NCBI GenBank assembly: GCA_020746105.1
Contig: CM036622.1
Location: forward strand, 16,464,987 to 16,528,986
Reading direction: 5' to 3'
DNA length: 64,000 nucleotides
Source: Trogon surrucura
Lineage: Eukaryota; Chordata; Aves; Trogoniformes; Trogonidae
The notes under the pieces are model-generated. The model worked only from the letters and a program-made list of their open reading frames with translations. It made no database searches and was not told the origin of the DNA. The stretch's first letter is position 1, and each line of letters opens with the position of its first letter. Positions 22,601 to 37,600 of this stretch are shown one piece after another. A program made the translations under genes and the position numbers.

Positions 22601-25600
22601 TGCCAGACAACTGTTTTGCACTCATATCCTTGCACCAAGATGCTAAGATAAAGGCTGCCTTCTGCAGGTTGTTAGATGGCGTGCTGGGAGGGGGCTGCAA
22701 GGGGGCTGGTGCTACTGGTCAGATAGCATTCATTGTGGCAGTCACTGAGCTCTGGACCTTTCTCCGAGACACATGCTGCAATGCCTCATCTCACATCGTC
22801 CTTCTCTTCCATCTCTTCTGTCATGCTTTCCACTGTCTTCCCCTTCTCTATGCTTCTCCACTCCTCAATCCTTTACCTGTTCAAGCCTTTCTGTTGCTTG
22901 ATCTGTCCTATGGCACTGCCCTCAACAACCTTACTCTCTTTTTCCAGGACCTCTATCTTCCAGTGACAGCTCCACTGGCACTGGTGGTTGAGTCTCTCTG
23001 CCTATGCCTTTGCAACAGCTCTTGGCTGTGTTTGGCAAGCACCAGAAAATAAAAAAAAAATAAATAAAAAAAGAACTTCTGTGGTAACAGCTGGAATTCC
23101 AGAGAACAAGTGGTGTCTTGCAACGCTCTAGTTCTGCCTGGTGCTGTTGGGGTTGCAATCGTGTGAGAGCTTCTGATCTGAATGGTTGTCTCTCAGAAAT
23201 AAACCTCCTTTTGAAGCCTTGTTGGTGGTTATGCCAAGGGCAGTGAGCGTATGAGCCCTATCATGGGATGACCGTTGGGGCACTTTGATGTTTTTGCAGC
23301 CTCAGACGTTCAGGGCAATTCCTCTGGGTGCCACCTCTGGTGGTGAATGTCTTCCCTGTTGGTTAGAGATAGATAGCTGTGCTTCTTCTACCACCTTGTT
23401 TTCCCTGGTCATCCTTTTCTGCAAACACTCTCCTGAGCATTTATCAACTGCAGAAAGATTAATTAAAGTTACTTAATCAGTTCATTCGCCTCTGGCTGAC
23501 TGAATGTCAGATGATCTACATTCTTGATAGATTTGGTGTTAATACAGTTTCTAGCTCATTCCTAATACACTGGGGATGGTGGTGTGGTTCTATTTGCCTT
23601 TTTGATTTCTTCATGTTAATTTTAATTTGAATTAGATATTACGATTAAAAATTAAATTTTTACTTCAGATCTGTTGCTGTGACCAGGCAATTCTTCTGTC
23701 TGTTTTTTTCTTCTCAAATCTTTTACCTACATGAATCATCACATTTTAGTGTTTGAAGACTGTTGTCAGTCATTGCCTCTCCCTGCTATGCTGGCCTTTT
23801 TCCATGTTGGTGTGCCCAGCCTTCGGAGAGTTACCCGGAAGATCTCATAAACCTCTGACTGCAACCACGTCAGCCTGGCTGTACCCCACAGGTATTTGGT
23901 GCTCATGGCAAAAACATGATGACACCCCTGGGAACGGTCAATGGTCCCTGCAGGGTAATGAAGAACATTTTCTTTCTCTCCAGCGTCATAGCCTGTCCCG
24001 GATTGTCCTGCTTCTCTGAAGCCCCAGTCTCCACCACAGCCACTGCATCCTTGCTGTGGTTGCCTGCGATTAACATTTGCACTCTGTTGTGCTTCATTTC
24101 TTCACTTTCTTCCATGTGTGTATATTCTAGAGTTTTCTTAATGGACCTTTTCCCTGCAAACACTTGAGAAGACTGGCGGCTGAAGGGCTGTTTAGACTTT
24201 TTGAGTAATGTTGTTATGAGCTTGGCTATACTCTCCCGTAGTAAAAACTGCTGTCCACTGTGTTTAAAGGCTTGGGGCTGCTGGGGAACATCTGATATAT
24301 TAATGGCCTCTTCTCAGCTTCCTCCTCATCTTAAGAAGATATAAGCAGGTAATTAGCTAGTTGCCAAGAAGATGGTGGAAATAAACTTTAAAATTCCTCC
24401 TTGTAAAATGATTTATTTAACAGTTTTATTCTGACATGTGTGTTTTATGCTTTAATCATCTGTCTGTGGCTGTGAAACAGGCCAGATTTCTTCATCTTAT
24501 GCTGTTATATTTTAGAGGACTGTTCCTACATCGTCTTGTTTTCTCTTTTGTTGCTGTATGTGAGTGTTTATGTTGGCTTTCTGGTAGATGCTCAATTGGA
24601 TTGTAACTGATTTTACACTAAATACTTATGTCCAGTTTTCTTTCCGTCCCATCTGGATTGCTCTGGTTTCTGGAAGGAATCAATATTCAGATATGCATTG
24701 AACTCTTTTGCTGTGGCTTTCCTTCAGGGACATTACTTGTATTTGATCGTCAGTGCCAGTTGCCCAGGGTGATGGAGGTGTTCAGGTGCCTTGAGTAATG
24801 GCTGTGTTCCTGTTATGGTTATGTTTTGGAACAGGAGTTTTGATATCTGCAGATATCTCCCCCTGAATACTGATAAAAAAGGAAAAGACTAGCAGCTGTT
24901 GTCAGGACTCCTCCAAACTCCTTCCGTTCCCTTTCATCCTTTCTGACTGTTTCCTTTGATGGTAATTCTATTTTTCCAGTTCTCAAAGCTCATAATCTCA
25001 AAGTCCTCTTTGAATCTGAGCCTTCTTCAGAAGCTCGTGTTAATCAGTTTATTTGTGAAACAGCCTTATTATCACCCCAATAATCTCTATAGGTATTGAA
25101 TGACCTATACCCTTTGTCAGGAACTTAGGCAAAGTACACAACTCCCTTTAATGGTCATCTGCTATCTGCAGGCTCCCTTACCTCTGCTTCATTCAAGCAT
25201 TTTCTGTTTTACATAGTCTCATTTGTCTTTCAGATCATCAGTCTCAAGCATTTTTCTCTTCTACTGCAACAGACACAATAATGTTTCGATCATGTTGGAA
25301 GGAAAAGATTGATATTGGTACTTGTCACTTTTATTCACTGTTAGAATAAGACCATGAATTCACAAAAAAAAAAAACCAACCAACCCTCTTCCTTAAAACT
25401 AGAGCCTGGAAAGGCCCTAGTTTGAGATGCCAAAGACTCATATTTACAATTACACGCCCCCAGGAAATGCCAGAGGGATTTACAGTAAATATCAGAGTTT
25501 GTGTCTGGAACTGCTGACAAACTGGCCTCCGTTTGATAGATGGATTCATTATCACTTTTTAATTACAAGCAGATTTCCAGGTGTGTTCACCACGTTATAA

Positions 25601-28600
25601 ATGAAACCTGTCCATTGTTACACAGTGGTGGCCTCTGGGTCAGCCGTAAGGGATCTATAGCTCCTCTTCTGTCGTTGGACCATATTAATCAGATGTATTT
25701 TTAACAGATAACCTTTTACAAAAGTGGCTGATTAATCACTTGGTAATGCGAACTGCTATCAAGTTCATCATCTCCAAATAAAGGAAGGAACTCAGCAAGA
25801 CTACGATATGTCAAATGCATCAGTCTCAGTGTGTTAAAATACTTTCAGGGCCAGATGCTACTCTTCTGAAAGAATAGGAATCTGCTACATCCAGCATATA
25901 TGGTTTTCTGCATCTGTGGGTCAGAGTCTGCACTCAGATGAAGGCTTTCTGGGTACACAAGTTTGCTGTCAAATGGGGCACTATGTGTATAAACCTGAGG
26001 ACAGAATTTCATCAATACAGAGTAACACAATTTCTACCAGATTCTGTCATTTGAGTCATTTGACTTTATTTTAATTTTTTAGAACTGTGACTTTTAAGAG
26101 GGTATTGAAAGCTGTGCACATCAGTAAAACACAAGCAGCCTTTGTCTAATCCTCTACCCAAGGACAGGTTTAAGTGTGATTTTTCTATGTTCTGGGCACT
26201 CCTTTTGAAGGTAAAACAGCCTGTCTTTTAATTTTGTATTGAAGAATGCGCTTGACATCTTTCAAACTGAGATTAGGTTAGCGAAGCCACACCCTCGCTT
26301 ATGCTGGAAAATGAAACAAGTTCCTAATTGTCAAAAGATTAATCCTTGGCAGTCATCCAGGTCAATATTTGCTGTAGCAACTTGGTATCCATCACAGTTA
26401 CAGACCAAAGGTCTTGTCATATATGTATTCCTCGCAGCAGCGCTGTAGCAGGGACAGGCGCAACCTCACTACCCTGGGCTCTTAGTCTCTGGGAAACTCC
26501 ATCCATTCCTCAATTAGTGCCCTCGTGGGGGTCACAGTCTTTGATGACTGGGATGTTTCTTAAGATTGAAATGTAAAGCTCAGTAATATCCAAAAAAAGC
26601 CAACCCCCAAATGATTTTTTTAAAATGCATCGCAGTGTTTCTTGTTAGAGATTTTAGCATCTGCTAGAAGTTTGTTCCATTGATGATGATAATAATAATA
26701 TTAGTGAAATATGAGGGTTTGGGGTTTTTTTTCTGTGACAATCACCATTACCTGTAGGTTGATACTGCTTAAATTGATGAATCTTTTACCTTTTTTTTTA
26801 AACTAACTTACAATCGAAATGCAAAGCTGCTCTAACAGCCTCTTCAGCTACTGGCATCCCCAGTCCTGCCCCTGGTTTTGAGTACTGTCTTTTTCCATCA
26901 GAAATTCATGGGAGGAGCAGAAACTAGGACGAGCCTTTGCTCTCTTGCAAACCTAGTCTAAGAGTAGGTGAGCATTAAAAATACCTTGTAAAATTACCAA
27001 AGCTAGGACTCCTAAGCCTCGTTCTCTTAATGTGGCTAAAACCTGCACAAACCAGCAAACCGCTGCCCCCCCCCGTATCCCTCCTTCTGTGTAAGCTGCC
27101 TCTGTTGTGTTGGATTATTACTTCAGTGTAGCTTTAGAAAATTCTTCAAAGGGGTTTTTATCTTCCTCATTCATCATGAAAATAACGATTCAGAAAATGG
27201 TCTTATTCAGTTCGATATTCATTGTCACTGATGCTGTGGACCCTTTGACTTCCCACGCTGCTAGCTGGTAGGGAGCTGCCTACAGTTTTCAGCTTGCGTG
27301 GCAGGGTGGAAATGGAGAAAAATTCAGCTTTCTGCAGACTGATGATGGAGGGGAGGTTTAGAAAATTTGGGTGTGGCTTTGTTTTCTTTGACTCCCATTC
27401 TGTGGTGCAGAGATTGACAGGGTTATGGGGTGCAAGTAGGATCAGGACTTGATCCCTCACTGATGAGTCTCTGCCCATTTAGTGCTTTACAGGCCCAAGG
27501 GAAAGAGGCAAACTGACAGAGTGTTCTGGCACACTGCAGTCTATATTTGGATCTCTGATTTAACCCTGACAGATGTGTAAAATCATATATAGCCCTAAAA
27601 CTCCCTAGCGAGGACACAGCTGCATGTATCGAAGAGTAAAAGTTACTTCAGTTCAGGCTGGCATTAATTTATATGTGGCAAATTCCCTCCAGATCTCTGT
27701 TCCTGGTAGTGTAATATCACTGAGTGTAGTTTTGGGCTTCTTCCACCCGGTCTGGATCAAACCATGTGCTTTTTGGATATGAATGGAGAAGACTTATAAA
27801 TCTGAAGCACTGCTCTTCTCAGATGCTGGGCGAATGCCATCATACCCTCATTTAGATGTGGCAGCTGTTGTCAGTTACTTAATCTCATAAATAAAATAAA
27901 GCTAAATTTCCACAAACTGAATCTGCTGCTATCACATGGCCTCCTGCAATGCCTCAAATGAACTACATATTTTTGTTTCTCAGGAATCTCCCTTTATAAC
28001 CCACTATACTGCTTGATTATTTCCTCTGTGTTGTACAGGAAACGGTGAGTGATTAATAACCTGCCTCAGTTTTACTTTCCCCTCTTGCTGCAGCCTTGTC
28101 CTGAAGTAATGTGACCCACAGATGTCTGAGCAAAGCAATCCATTGCATTAATGACAGATGCTGTTGGGGCTTGCTCAGTGAAAGTGAGCTGTCACAGGGA
28201 AAGAAGGCCAGGTATACCTGCTACTTTTTCTTCTGCATAAATTTTGAGCATGCTGAGAACTCCCAACAAAGCACAACATAACGCACTCTGGAAAACAGCC
28301 TGAGGTGAGTACCAGTCCCAGGGGCTCAGGAAGGATCTAAGAAACAGGTTTGCTGAGGAAAGACGTAGTTAGCACTAAAAATTGTCACTTGCTGGCTGTC
28401 AAAATATCAGGAGCTATGTGAGGTGCACCATATACGTAAGTGCTTGCTTGCTTCTCTACTGAAAAGGAGATAATGGCCTCTACACTTAAATGAAAACCTT
28501 TAGTCATAGTTAATTATATCACACATGTCACCCTTCACGATGTTTAACGTTGTGCGGAGTGAATGAGAGATGGAAATTAAAATCTCAGAGTCAGTTTTAT

Positions 28601-31600
28601 TATGATTTAGTTAGGAGGCTGGTGTACAGGGATAGCTGGCAAGAGAAATTTCCCAGTAGTGATGCTCACAGAGTGGGGAAGGTTCAGACTGACAGTCAGC
28701 TTCATAAAGCATGAGGGCAGTGTGAACCACATTGCAAGCTGATTGAGTCTTTTAATTGCTAGTAGTTTCTACGATCAGCCTATAATACACTCTTCAGCCA
28801 TCAGCTAATGCACTGAAGTCAGCTGGGCTGCTACCTGGAGAGAGCAGGCAGCACTGGTGGGTGGCACTGAGCGCTGGCATATGTCACCCCAACTAATCAA
28901 GGGTGTCGCCCAAGTGCTCTGCTGGCTCTTTGTTTTCCTCAGTGGTTTTTATTAAACGTCTGTTTGAGTAGTAGGGAAGAGCGAAGTTATATTGTATTTG
29001 GTGGCAGCAGAAGCATAAAATTGTGCTACGTAAAGAAATATGATTATGTGGTGATACCAGCCACTCTTTTGTTATAGTAACCCAGCAAAGGATGCAGGAA
29101 AACACATGCTTGCAGATTACTCATAGTAGCTGGTTTGACCCAAGATCGGAAATTCTGCATTTAAATTCACTGGGTGGGGAGAGAGGTGGTTATTGAAAAT
29201 GTGGATACCTACTAGAGAAACCTAGAAAATGGTCTAAAGGCTCAGTAATTTCTCTGTTTAGCAAAGAGTTAGAGACCAAACTGCTATAGGATCTGCAGGG
29301 ATTTGTACTGTTGGGTTGTGTGTCTGTCTGTGTGTGGGTACCTTTTCCATTACTATTTCTGAAACTTTCCACTGCTGCTCGGAATATCGGTACATATCAG
29401 CATGTAGTTCTGGGAACATCAACTTTTTTAAATACCAAGAAGAAAAAAGTGTTAGTCATGAAGAGGAAAGGCGAAACAGAGATGTAATTCTACAATGGGC
29501 AGAAAGAATTACAGTGCTTTACAACCCTACAGTTGTCTCCTACAGTTCATACAATCCAGTGCTTAATGTAAGTAGCCAATGTCTACTTTCTTTTTGTTTC
29601 TGAAAGGCTGAGGGTCTTTTTCAAAGTCCATAGTTCAAGGGGATGAAAGATGTCCCTCCTTTCTCACTCTAACCTTAAGGTGCACCATTATCTTGCAGTA
29701 ATGAAACCGGAAAACAATGGCAAAGAGTTAACATCAAGGACTTCAGCAAAACCACTGACAAAATACCCCACAGTCCTGCTCTGAAGAGGTTTCTATAGAA
29801 CATCTGAGTTAAGCATGGCAATTACAAAGAAGCTCAAGTGGTCTTTGCTTGAAATTGCAAATGTACCACATTGCATTATCACAAGAATTCGCATACGAGA
29901 ACAGTTTGCAGATGGTTTGCATTGGCATACTTTATGTAAACGCTCTAGGGAACAGATGGCATCATGGGTTCTTGTGGCAAATGTGAATTTATAGCACTCA
30001 CAACATGCTAAAAATCTTTTGCCTGTAGCTGAAAAGCAACAAAAATGAGGTGGAAACTCAGCCATGTAAATCAGTTTGCCAGTGCCTTTGCCATTGTAAC
30101 TATGGATAACATTTTGTTTAGTCTTTATTGTGAAATTCGGGGTCTTTAATTTTCAATCTACTTGCAGTTGGATGTGAGTGCATGTGGCATGCATGTATGT
30201 TTATTTGAGTACACGTATGCAGCTTTTAAATTAATAGACTGACATTGTGTAAAGACTGGGAAGTTGAGATCCCAGCCATCATTTAATCCAAAGCTTTTGA
30301 ATTTTTGATTTGAAGTTCAGTTCAAAAAATTTCATTTTTCCATGCATACATAGATTGCTCTGTGTAAATCAATTGATTTTAAACAAATATTGACAAATAC
30401 TGTTAGAAGGGGTAAAATAACGACATAAGTTAGAAGTGTAAATTACTGACCTCTCAGTCATTTTGTGCATACGTATGCCGTGGGATGAGTATCAGGACAT
30501 GTAAGTATAAAAAGTAACAGTTCCTTCTCATTTGGACACAAGTTGGAATTTGAACATCTTCTGTTAAGAGGAGGTGTTATTTGAGAAGCCAGACCTGTGG
30601 GAAAAAAAAAAAAAGAAAATTGTGTAAACAAGCAAGGGGCTCATTGAATTCCTTTGAAACTATTATATCGAACTTAGAATATAATTATTATTGTGGTATA
30701 TTCCCTAATTATTTAGATGCCTGTAAAAATTGATTTTATGTAAACACAGCCTGTTCTAAAACAGCCAGGTCTTTGCAGTGAATGTAAGTTGTTTAAAATT
30801 TATTGACCTGTCGTTCACATGTGTTACTTTACTAGCACTTAATGGTCTGTTTAGATAGTCTTGGTGTGTATGAACTCCCAGTGCGCTACTCCAAGCACCA
30901 CACGTTGACAGGTAGCTGCCATGTAGATAAAATAAGGGGCCCTACTCCAAAGCATGCGGGGACACACAATCATTAGTTATTTTCTAATCTAAAGCAGGGA
31001 TTTCCTCACCAGCCAGAGGAAAAGAAGCATTCTGGTTTTGCGTTATCTTTGCAGCTGAGCTCAGTCCTAAGTCCCGAACCAATACGCAGCAAGGCCAAAA
31101 GCAAACAAGCAGGAAATCCAGCCTTGCACCAAATGGCATTGATTTAAGGAGCCTGAGCTTTGAGGGTTTCTTTTTGAATGTGTCATGTAGACAGTGGCCA
31201 AGATTAGGAACTTACTTGGTCCTTCAAACTCTCCCAAAAGATTAAAGACTAATAATGGAAAGGTAAATTACTTTTGTACTCAATAGAGATCACCTTAAAA
31301 AAAACAAAATCTGTGGTAAAACTCACTGCGGTGTTTTTTCATCCTGTGTGTAAATAAAGCTGGCCAAAAAGAAAACCTAAGGCAACAAAAAAGCGTTACT
31401 TCTTACTGTGCTTATTCTCTGCTGGCTCATGTGATTGCTGTACTTCTTAATTTTCAAGGCTCCCATGTATTTTGTGAGTCAAGATGACTTTTTATATTCT
31501 TTAGGTCTCATGAGAAAATTATGCCAATTGCATGTTATAGAACAACATAGCTCAAGTTACTAACGAAACTTTGCTTTTCTGTTTCTATATTTATGAGGCT

Positions 31601-34600
31601 TAGTATTTCCAGAGACAACCATTTTCTCTGTTTTCTTTTGGTGATTGTGGATCGCCAGCATAGTTGTCTTAATTTGACAAAGGCAGAAATTGCATCTGTA
31701 AAATCTACTGCTGGACTGTCATCTGTCCTGCCCAACTTAGTGGTTATCAATGTGTCTCTGATCTATGAGTACTTGGCACTTAAAAAGGTATTTATCTTAG
31801 CTTTAAATGGCTGGTTTGAAAGTGCTGGCCTAAATTCATGCTAATACTGCATCATACCGTCTGAAAGCCTACTCTCAGAATGCTTCTGGCCCTGGCAATT
31901 CAGCAGCAGATTTTTCATAAGAAAACTATTTTATGTCAGTGTTTAAATATTTCATAGGATTCTTAACTAAAGAATATGTTATGTTCCTGTTTTCTTTCCT
32001 ATATGCAGTTGCGTAGTTGTTTTTCTGCCTTTATGTTGGGCCAAGTACTGCTATATTTGACCGTAAGTAACTCAGAGTAACTATTATTTCCAGTGGATTT
32101 GCATCAATGTAACTTGACATGACATCTTCACTATGGATAAGAAAAATCAGTATTAAGTTTTGTTTGCTGTGGCAATGAAGATGTTTATCCATCCACTTTT
32201 CAAACTACAATGACTTCCCTATAGTCTGAGGAATCCCAGTATTCCTAATTCTTAAATGAAACAGCAACAACAAAAAGTCCACAACTCCTAAATTCTTCAC
32301 TCCTGTGGAATGCACTTGGCTTTAAAAGCATACAAATTCAAAACACAAATAGCTGTGGAAAAATACTTTAAAAAGATGAAGAAATTCTTTGCCCATATAA
32401 TCCTGTCTGTGCTATTTTTCACTAACACAGGATTGCAAATTTTCTTAGTAGCCATCTGTTAAAATTGGCAATTAGTACTTTAAACAAAAAGGCCATCCTC
32501 TGCCTGATATATTTGTACATAATTTATCAGCAATGGAAATGTCATGTAGACGTGACAGATTTTATGTTTGGAGATCAGAATTCAATTCACAAAAGTGGTT
32601 AACAAACATTAATTGGTAAAAAGTCTTCTCAATAACACTATCATATTCCTCTGGAAAATGTGACATTTTTACGCTCAAGTTACATATTTCTGTCACATTT
32701 TTTGCCCTAGGAAAAGTGTAACTAGCTCAGGATGGTGTTTAAGCCTCAACCTCCAGAGCTGTCTTATTTTGAATGGTTGTATTTAGCGATAAAGTATTTG
32801 CCATCGTTTCTGTTCACTAACAAGTGGTCTCGTTTTAATGTGCTGAACAAGAGCAAATCCTGTTGAAGATAAGGAAGCTACAATAGTCTGGTGCCTCTGA
32901 CAGGTTTAGGTCTAGTGATTTTACTGTTAAAAGTCTCCTTTGCTGAAAACTACATGGTCATGTCTCATAATGCCAGCTTTTTCATCTCTGAGTGTCACGT
33001 ACTCGCTGAAGTTGACTTTCTAGCGATTCCTCCTTTAGGGTGAGACCACTGAAAGGATTTTGTTACCCCAGCTGTAGTGCTCAGCTCTGAGCCAGTCCCT
33101 TGTGCTCTGCCCCACGTTGTCCCTGGGGGGACAAGGGATGGCTGTCCTTGGCTCTCTGCCAGTGCTGGAAGGTGGACCTTCATCACACCAACCAAGGAGC
33201 CTATCCCTTCCCTTCTGGTAGCTTGACTAGGTGACCAACATCCTCATCCTGGTAGAAGTCCTGTCTCTGTCTTGTCAGAGGACATCCAGCAGAGGATAAG
33301 GATTGCACACTAGACACATTAAAAAGGTTGCCTTTTTGGCTGTATTTCTTCTTCTAGCTTGACGGAGGAAAAATTAATGATGGCTATGATGATTAGCTAA
33401 TGATTCGACAGAACTAGGGCTGAACCAATGAGACAAGATAGGGTAGAACCATCTCAGAAAGAAATATGTTACTGATGTGATAAGCTGGGACATCTAGGTT
33501 GTCTCAAGACCAAATTTTACTCTTAGGGGAAACCTAGCAATCTTTACTAAACAGGGTGGCATTTTTTCTTTTCCCTAGTGGGAAATCAGCAAAAGCTTCA
33601 TTGTGCTTGTGCTATTACTGCACCCTTTTTAATAAACCTGTTCAAGTGTAAGTGACCAGTAAGCTCAGCTCCGGTTTAGTGTGCCAATGAGGACATCAGG
33701 AGACATCCTATGACTGCAGTTGAACTCCAAATAGGTGACCAGAACTCCCATGATAAACTGTCCTCTTGGTGTGCTCAGAGGATGTTTTCTTGTTTTTTGA
33801 CTCTTGAAGAATGTCGTCAAAAGAGGCATTGCATCACTGCTACCCAACCAAGTCCATCTGGGAGATGCATGCAGGAAAGAAAAATGAAAGATACCTTTCT
33901 TCCCTTTCGTCAGATATCTCTTCACTCAAAAAGATAATGATATCACTGAAGGCACTGACTTCGTGCATATATGCTTCAATATTAGGCAGTACAAAACAAT
34001 GCAAAAATTGTGGTTTTAGTGAGGGGGTATTATATAAGCTGTGTGAGTACCCAAGGACAGGAATGCGAGACAAACATCCCAAAATTTTGGATGGATGCTG
34101 AAAGCAGTTGATCAGAGACCTTGGGTGGGTCCAGTGAGAAGATCAAAATGTTGCGTAAATGTTGCTAAGCCAGTTCTTTGCTAAACTGGACGCTTCCAGA
34201 GACAGCAAAGAGCAGTCGTGCGAGGACTGCAGCCCACTGCTAGCAATGCTGCTTGGTCAGACATTGCCAGTCCCAGTTCCTTCTTTCAGCATTTCTCACG
34301 GGCTGGAACCTCACACCCGGTCACACAGGCTCTTGCTCCCCTACAGTGTGGTGACCGATCCTGAGAGTCAGCAAAAGCCATAGGAAGCTCTCTGACTTAC
34401 ATGGTTCCTACCCGTGTGGCAGGTTAAAGCTTCGATGCTGCAGGCATTCAAAGGCTATCGGGCAAACGAGCAGGGTTAGGGCACGGACCGAGGTGATGTT
34501 CTGTGAGTCGTCTATCCTGACAGGTAGCGCACAGGCCTCCTTTCCCAGGCAATGCCAGGCATGGTTCAGCGGTCGTCTGAGTGAGGAACTGTCCCCGTAG

Positions 34601-37600
34601 GTATCCCCAAGCCAGTTCTGTAATGAAGTGGGAGATGCCCTGAATGCAAGCTGTGCTCCAGGGCTGGAAATGAACTCTGGCCCATTGTATTTATGAATGT
34701 AGGTAGAGTCAAGAGAAATTGCCATGTTTGTGCATAGACCATCTGGAATTCATGGGGGAGTTTGTGCTGAAATTTTCTTTGGATCCAGATTCCCAAAATG
34801 ATCAGAGAGTTGTGATGCTGGGTGGTGGCTGCACATTGACTAAGGCCAAGGCTGTGGACAAGCCTGGTGTATTTTGTTAGAACACAGACATAAATATCCA
34901 TGTATTTTCTTGCAGCTGTGGAAATACTGAACAGAAAAAAAAAAGTCTTTCCTGTGCTGAACTGGTTATTGCCATGTAGTCACTAAGAACTGAGAGCTAG
35001 GTCTGGTGTCATCACATAAGCTTTGAGCGTGTTGTTGTGATTGTGACTGCAGATCTTGAGGTGGGGGGCAGGAAGGATGGATGTGCCATCTTTAATATTC
35101 ATGGTTTCCTATGTATTTAGAGATACTTAGGTCTGTTGTTGGATTCAGATCCCATGTCTATATGCTTTTTATTAAAAACTTTCTGGAAAATGTTTTCTTC
35201 CCACACTGAAGGCCTTTTTTTATGAAAATATGCTTCTGGTCCCATTGGCAGGACCTTATTAGCAGCGTTCAGAAAGCTGCCCAGCAGGGAAGTCATGAGC
35301 CCTGAAGCTGTAGCTTTATATATATAGGCATCCCCTGCTCCCCCTCCACGATTTGGAGGCCTATAAGATCTTCCTCTCTATTGTTTTTAGCATTATGTTT
35401 GTTAAAGATAGTAAACTGAGGGATAAATCAAAGGGATTTTGTGATCATTAAGATTTACAGTCATAACTATATTACATACTTGAGTAGGGTTAAGATAACA
35501 ACTCAATTTAAATTTAAAGGGGAGGCAGGGGACTATATAAAAAATGCTAATTTTTATGTAGTTATCTTGTAAACAACAATGTGCAAGATTGCACAGCTTG
35601 GGTAAAAAGTAACAAGGAATATGAAGTTTATCTCAGAGTCATTTCGCTACCTTTCTGTTGCCTCTTTTGCAGTCTTGAATTCACTTTTGTATTTCTGAAT
35701 TATTCACTGTTACCAGCCCCAAATGTAAAATAAATCATAATACTGACATAAATATTAAAGGGCTTAATAATAGTAATTTAGAGTATTTCCTCCTTATCCT
35801 TTAGTTTCCTAGCCTTTCAACGTGCCAATCTGGTCATGTTTGCAGTCCATTCTTCCAAGTCCTTAAAGCTGAAGATGTCTCCTTAAATGAAAACTGAGTT
35901 GCTCACTTGACTGCTGAAACTTAGGTAAAGAGAAGACAAAGTTCTTTTTAAATCTCACTATGAGGTTGAGAGATTCTTCCCATAGTTTAATACCTTTCTT
36001 TGAGGGTGAGGCATAAGATGTGGAGTCTTAATAAAAACTCTTTTATTTAAAATCATCCCAGCATTCACTGTGACTCAGCTTTGCACCAGCCATCACAAAT
36101 CCCCCACTTTGCCATATGGTTGCCCATGGTAGCAGCTGCTGTGAAGCTGAAGACTTTCCCATGCCGGAGATGGAATCGTGCTTCACTGCCCGGTGTAGTG
36201 TGCATCACAAAACTTCTCTTTATAGGGTCAACAACTCTGATGTGCAGAAGGCATTTAGCCACCAAAAATACGTTCTGTAATACGGAAAGAGCACGTGAGC
36301 TTCTACTTGGCATTTGTCTGCACCCTCACTGTCACTGTGCTCTAAGTGATCCGTGTAGCCAAGAGTAATCCTCAGAAATGTGCTGAGGCACAGGGCTCTG
36401 TACAGCTCTGCAAATGGCTTGAGTTTGTACCCAAGCAGCGGGCATGCATACGGTCTTGTTGGGATGAGGTGACTGTTTGTACGTCCAAGGGGAATTTAAA
36501 AAAAATAACAGGCCTCCTTCTGGTTCTGAAAGTGTGATGTTAACTCAAAAGTATTAATGTAAAACCAGGGGCCAGTGAAAGGCTTTATTGAGGGTTGTTT
36601 TGGTCTTGTATAATGGAACCAATTTGTTTTCGGAAAAAAGGAAAATCAAAGAACTGTCCTGTTAAAGGACTTTGTATATATTGTAAAGGTGCTACAAATT
36701 TTCCCAGCGTGGGGTTTATCTCTACCCAAAGAGTGATGTACCAAGCCCCAAGAATTTGTAAAGTCTGAACATGGGTTACTTGGATCCAGGTTTTCACAGA
36801 CTCTCAGGTGTTCTTAGGTGCAGGTCCCAGTTCTGAACTTATGTTGCATGCTTTATTGAGTCCAGGTCTAGAGCTTCTTAGAAAGTGAGGCACACTCAGA
36901 GTATCTTACAGTAGTTTAAAATCACAGGTTGGCTCTGCATTTCTGTGAAGGGCGTCGCAAAGTATTTTTGTTCTGGACCCCATATGGTCCTTTGCTTAAG
37001 CCTCTTGCTTCCAGTGCCTCATATCCTAAAGTGGACTATTAATTACATAAAAAGCTCTACTTTATCAGTTGACTTTCGATGGTTCTTGTTGTCACTCTAC
37101 CGTCTGTTTTCCTACTTGTCATCTTTTCTTCCTCCTTCAGTTGGATATGTGTTTGAAGTTAGTTTTAAAGGAATAAAATTACACCAATGTATTTACATAG
37201 CAGCTGTCAAAGCACAATATTCTGTTCTCCAAAAGGAAGCACACACACAAAAGAATTCATCCCTGGTTTGCTATCTTGAAATTCCAGAGACGTGGGTTTC
37301 TAAGCTCTCCTCCTTTCTATGAGTAATGATTAAAAGGAGAAAAAGGCCCAAAACTACCAGGAGCACAAAACATCTAAGTTACTGTCATACTGGTGTTGCT
37401 TGCTAAAGTCATGTAATAGGTTTGTGGGAGAGACCATCAGAAGAAGGAACCGTCTCTGTCTCTTTCAGTGAGAACTTGGAATAGGAAAGCTGTGGCTTAA
37501 TTCCTTATGGTGTTTTCTTGGCATCAGCTCTATATCCCCAGCTCTTACTCAGGCCAAAAGAAAGGGCTGGTTTGTTTTGTCATGTTTTTGCAAGAGAATA

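Noticed and set aside
22097-23052. Two open frames of about 150 codons followed by an A-rich run, resembling a retrocopied mRNA
   Set aside because: The frames open at GTG and TTG, lie in different frames, overlap a minus-strand frame, match no protein I know, and show no target-site duplication.
30314-30324. Two AGTTCA half-sites close together
   Set aside because: They overlap by one base, so two receptors could not bind as a dimer.
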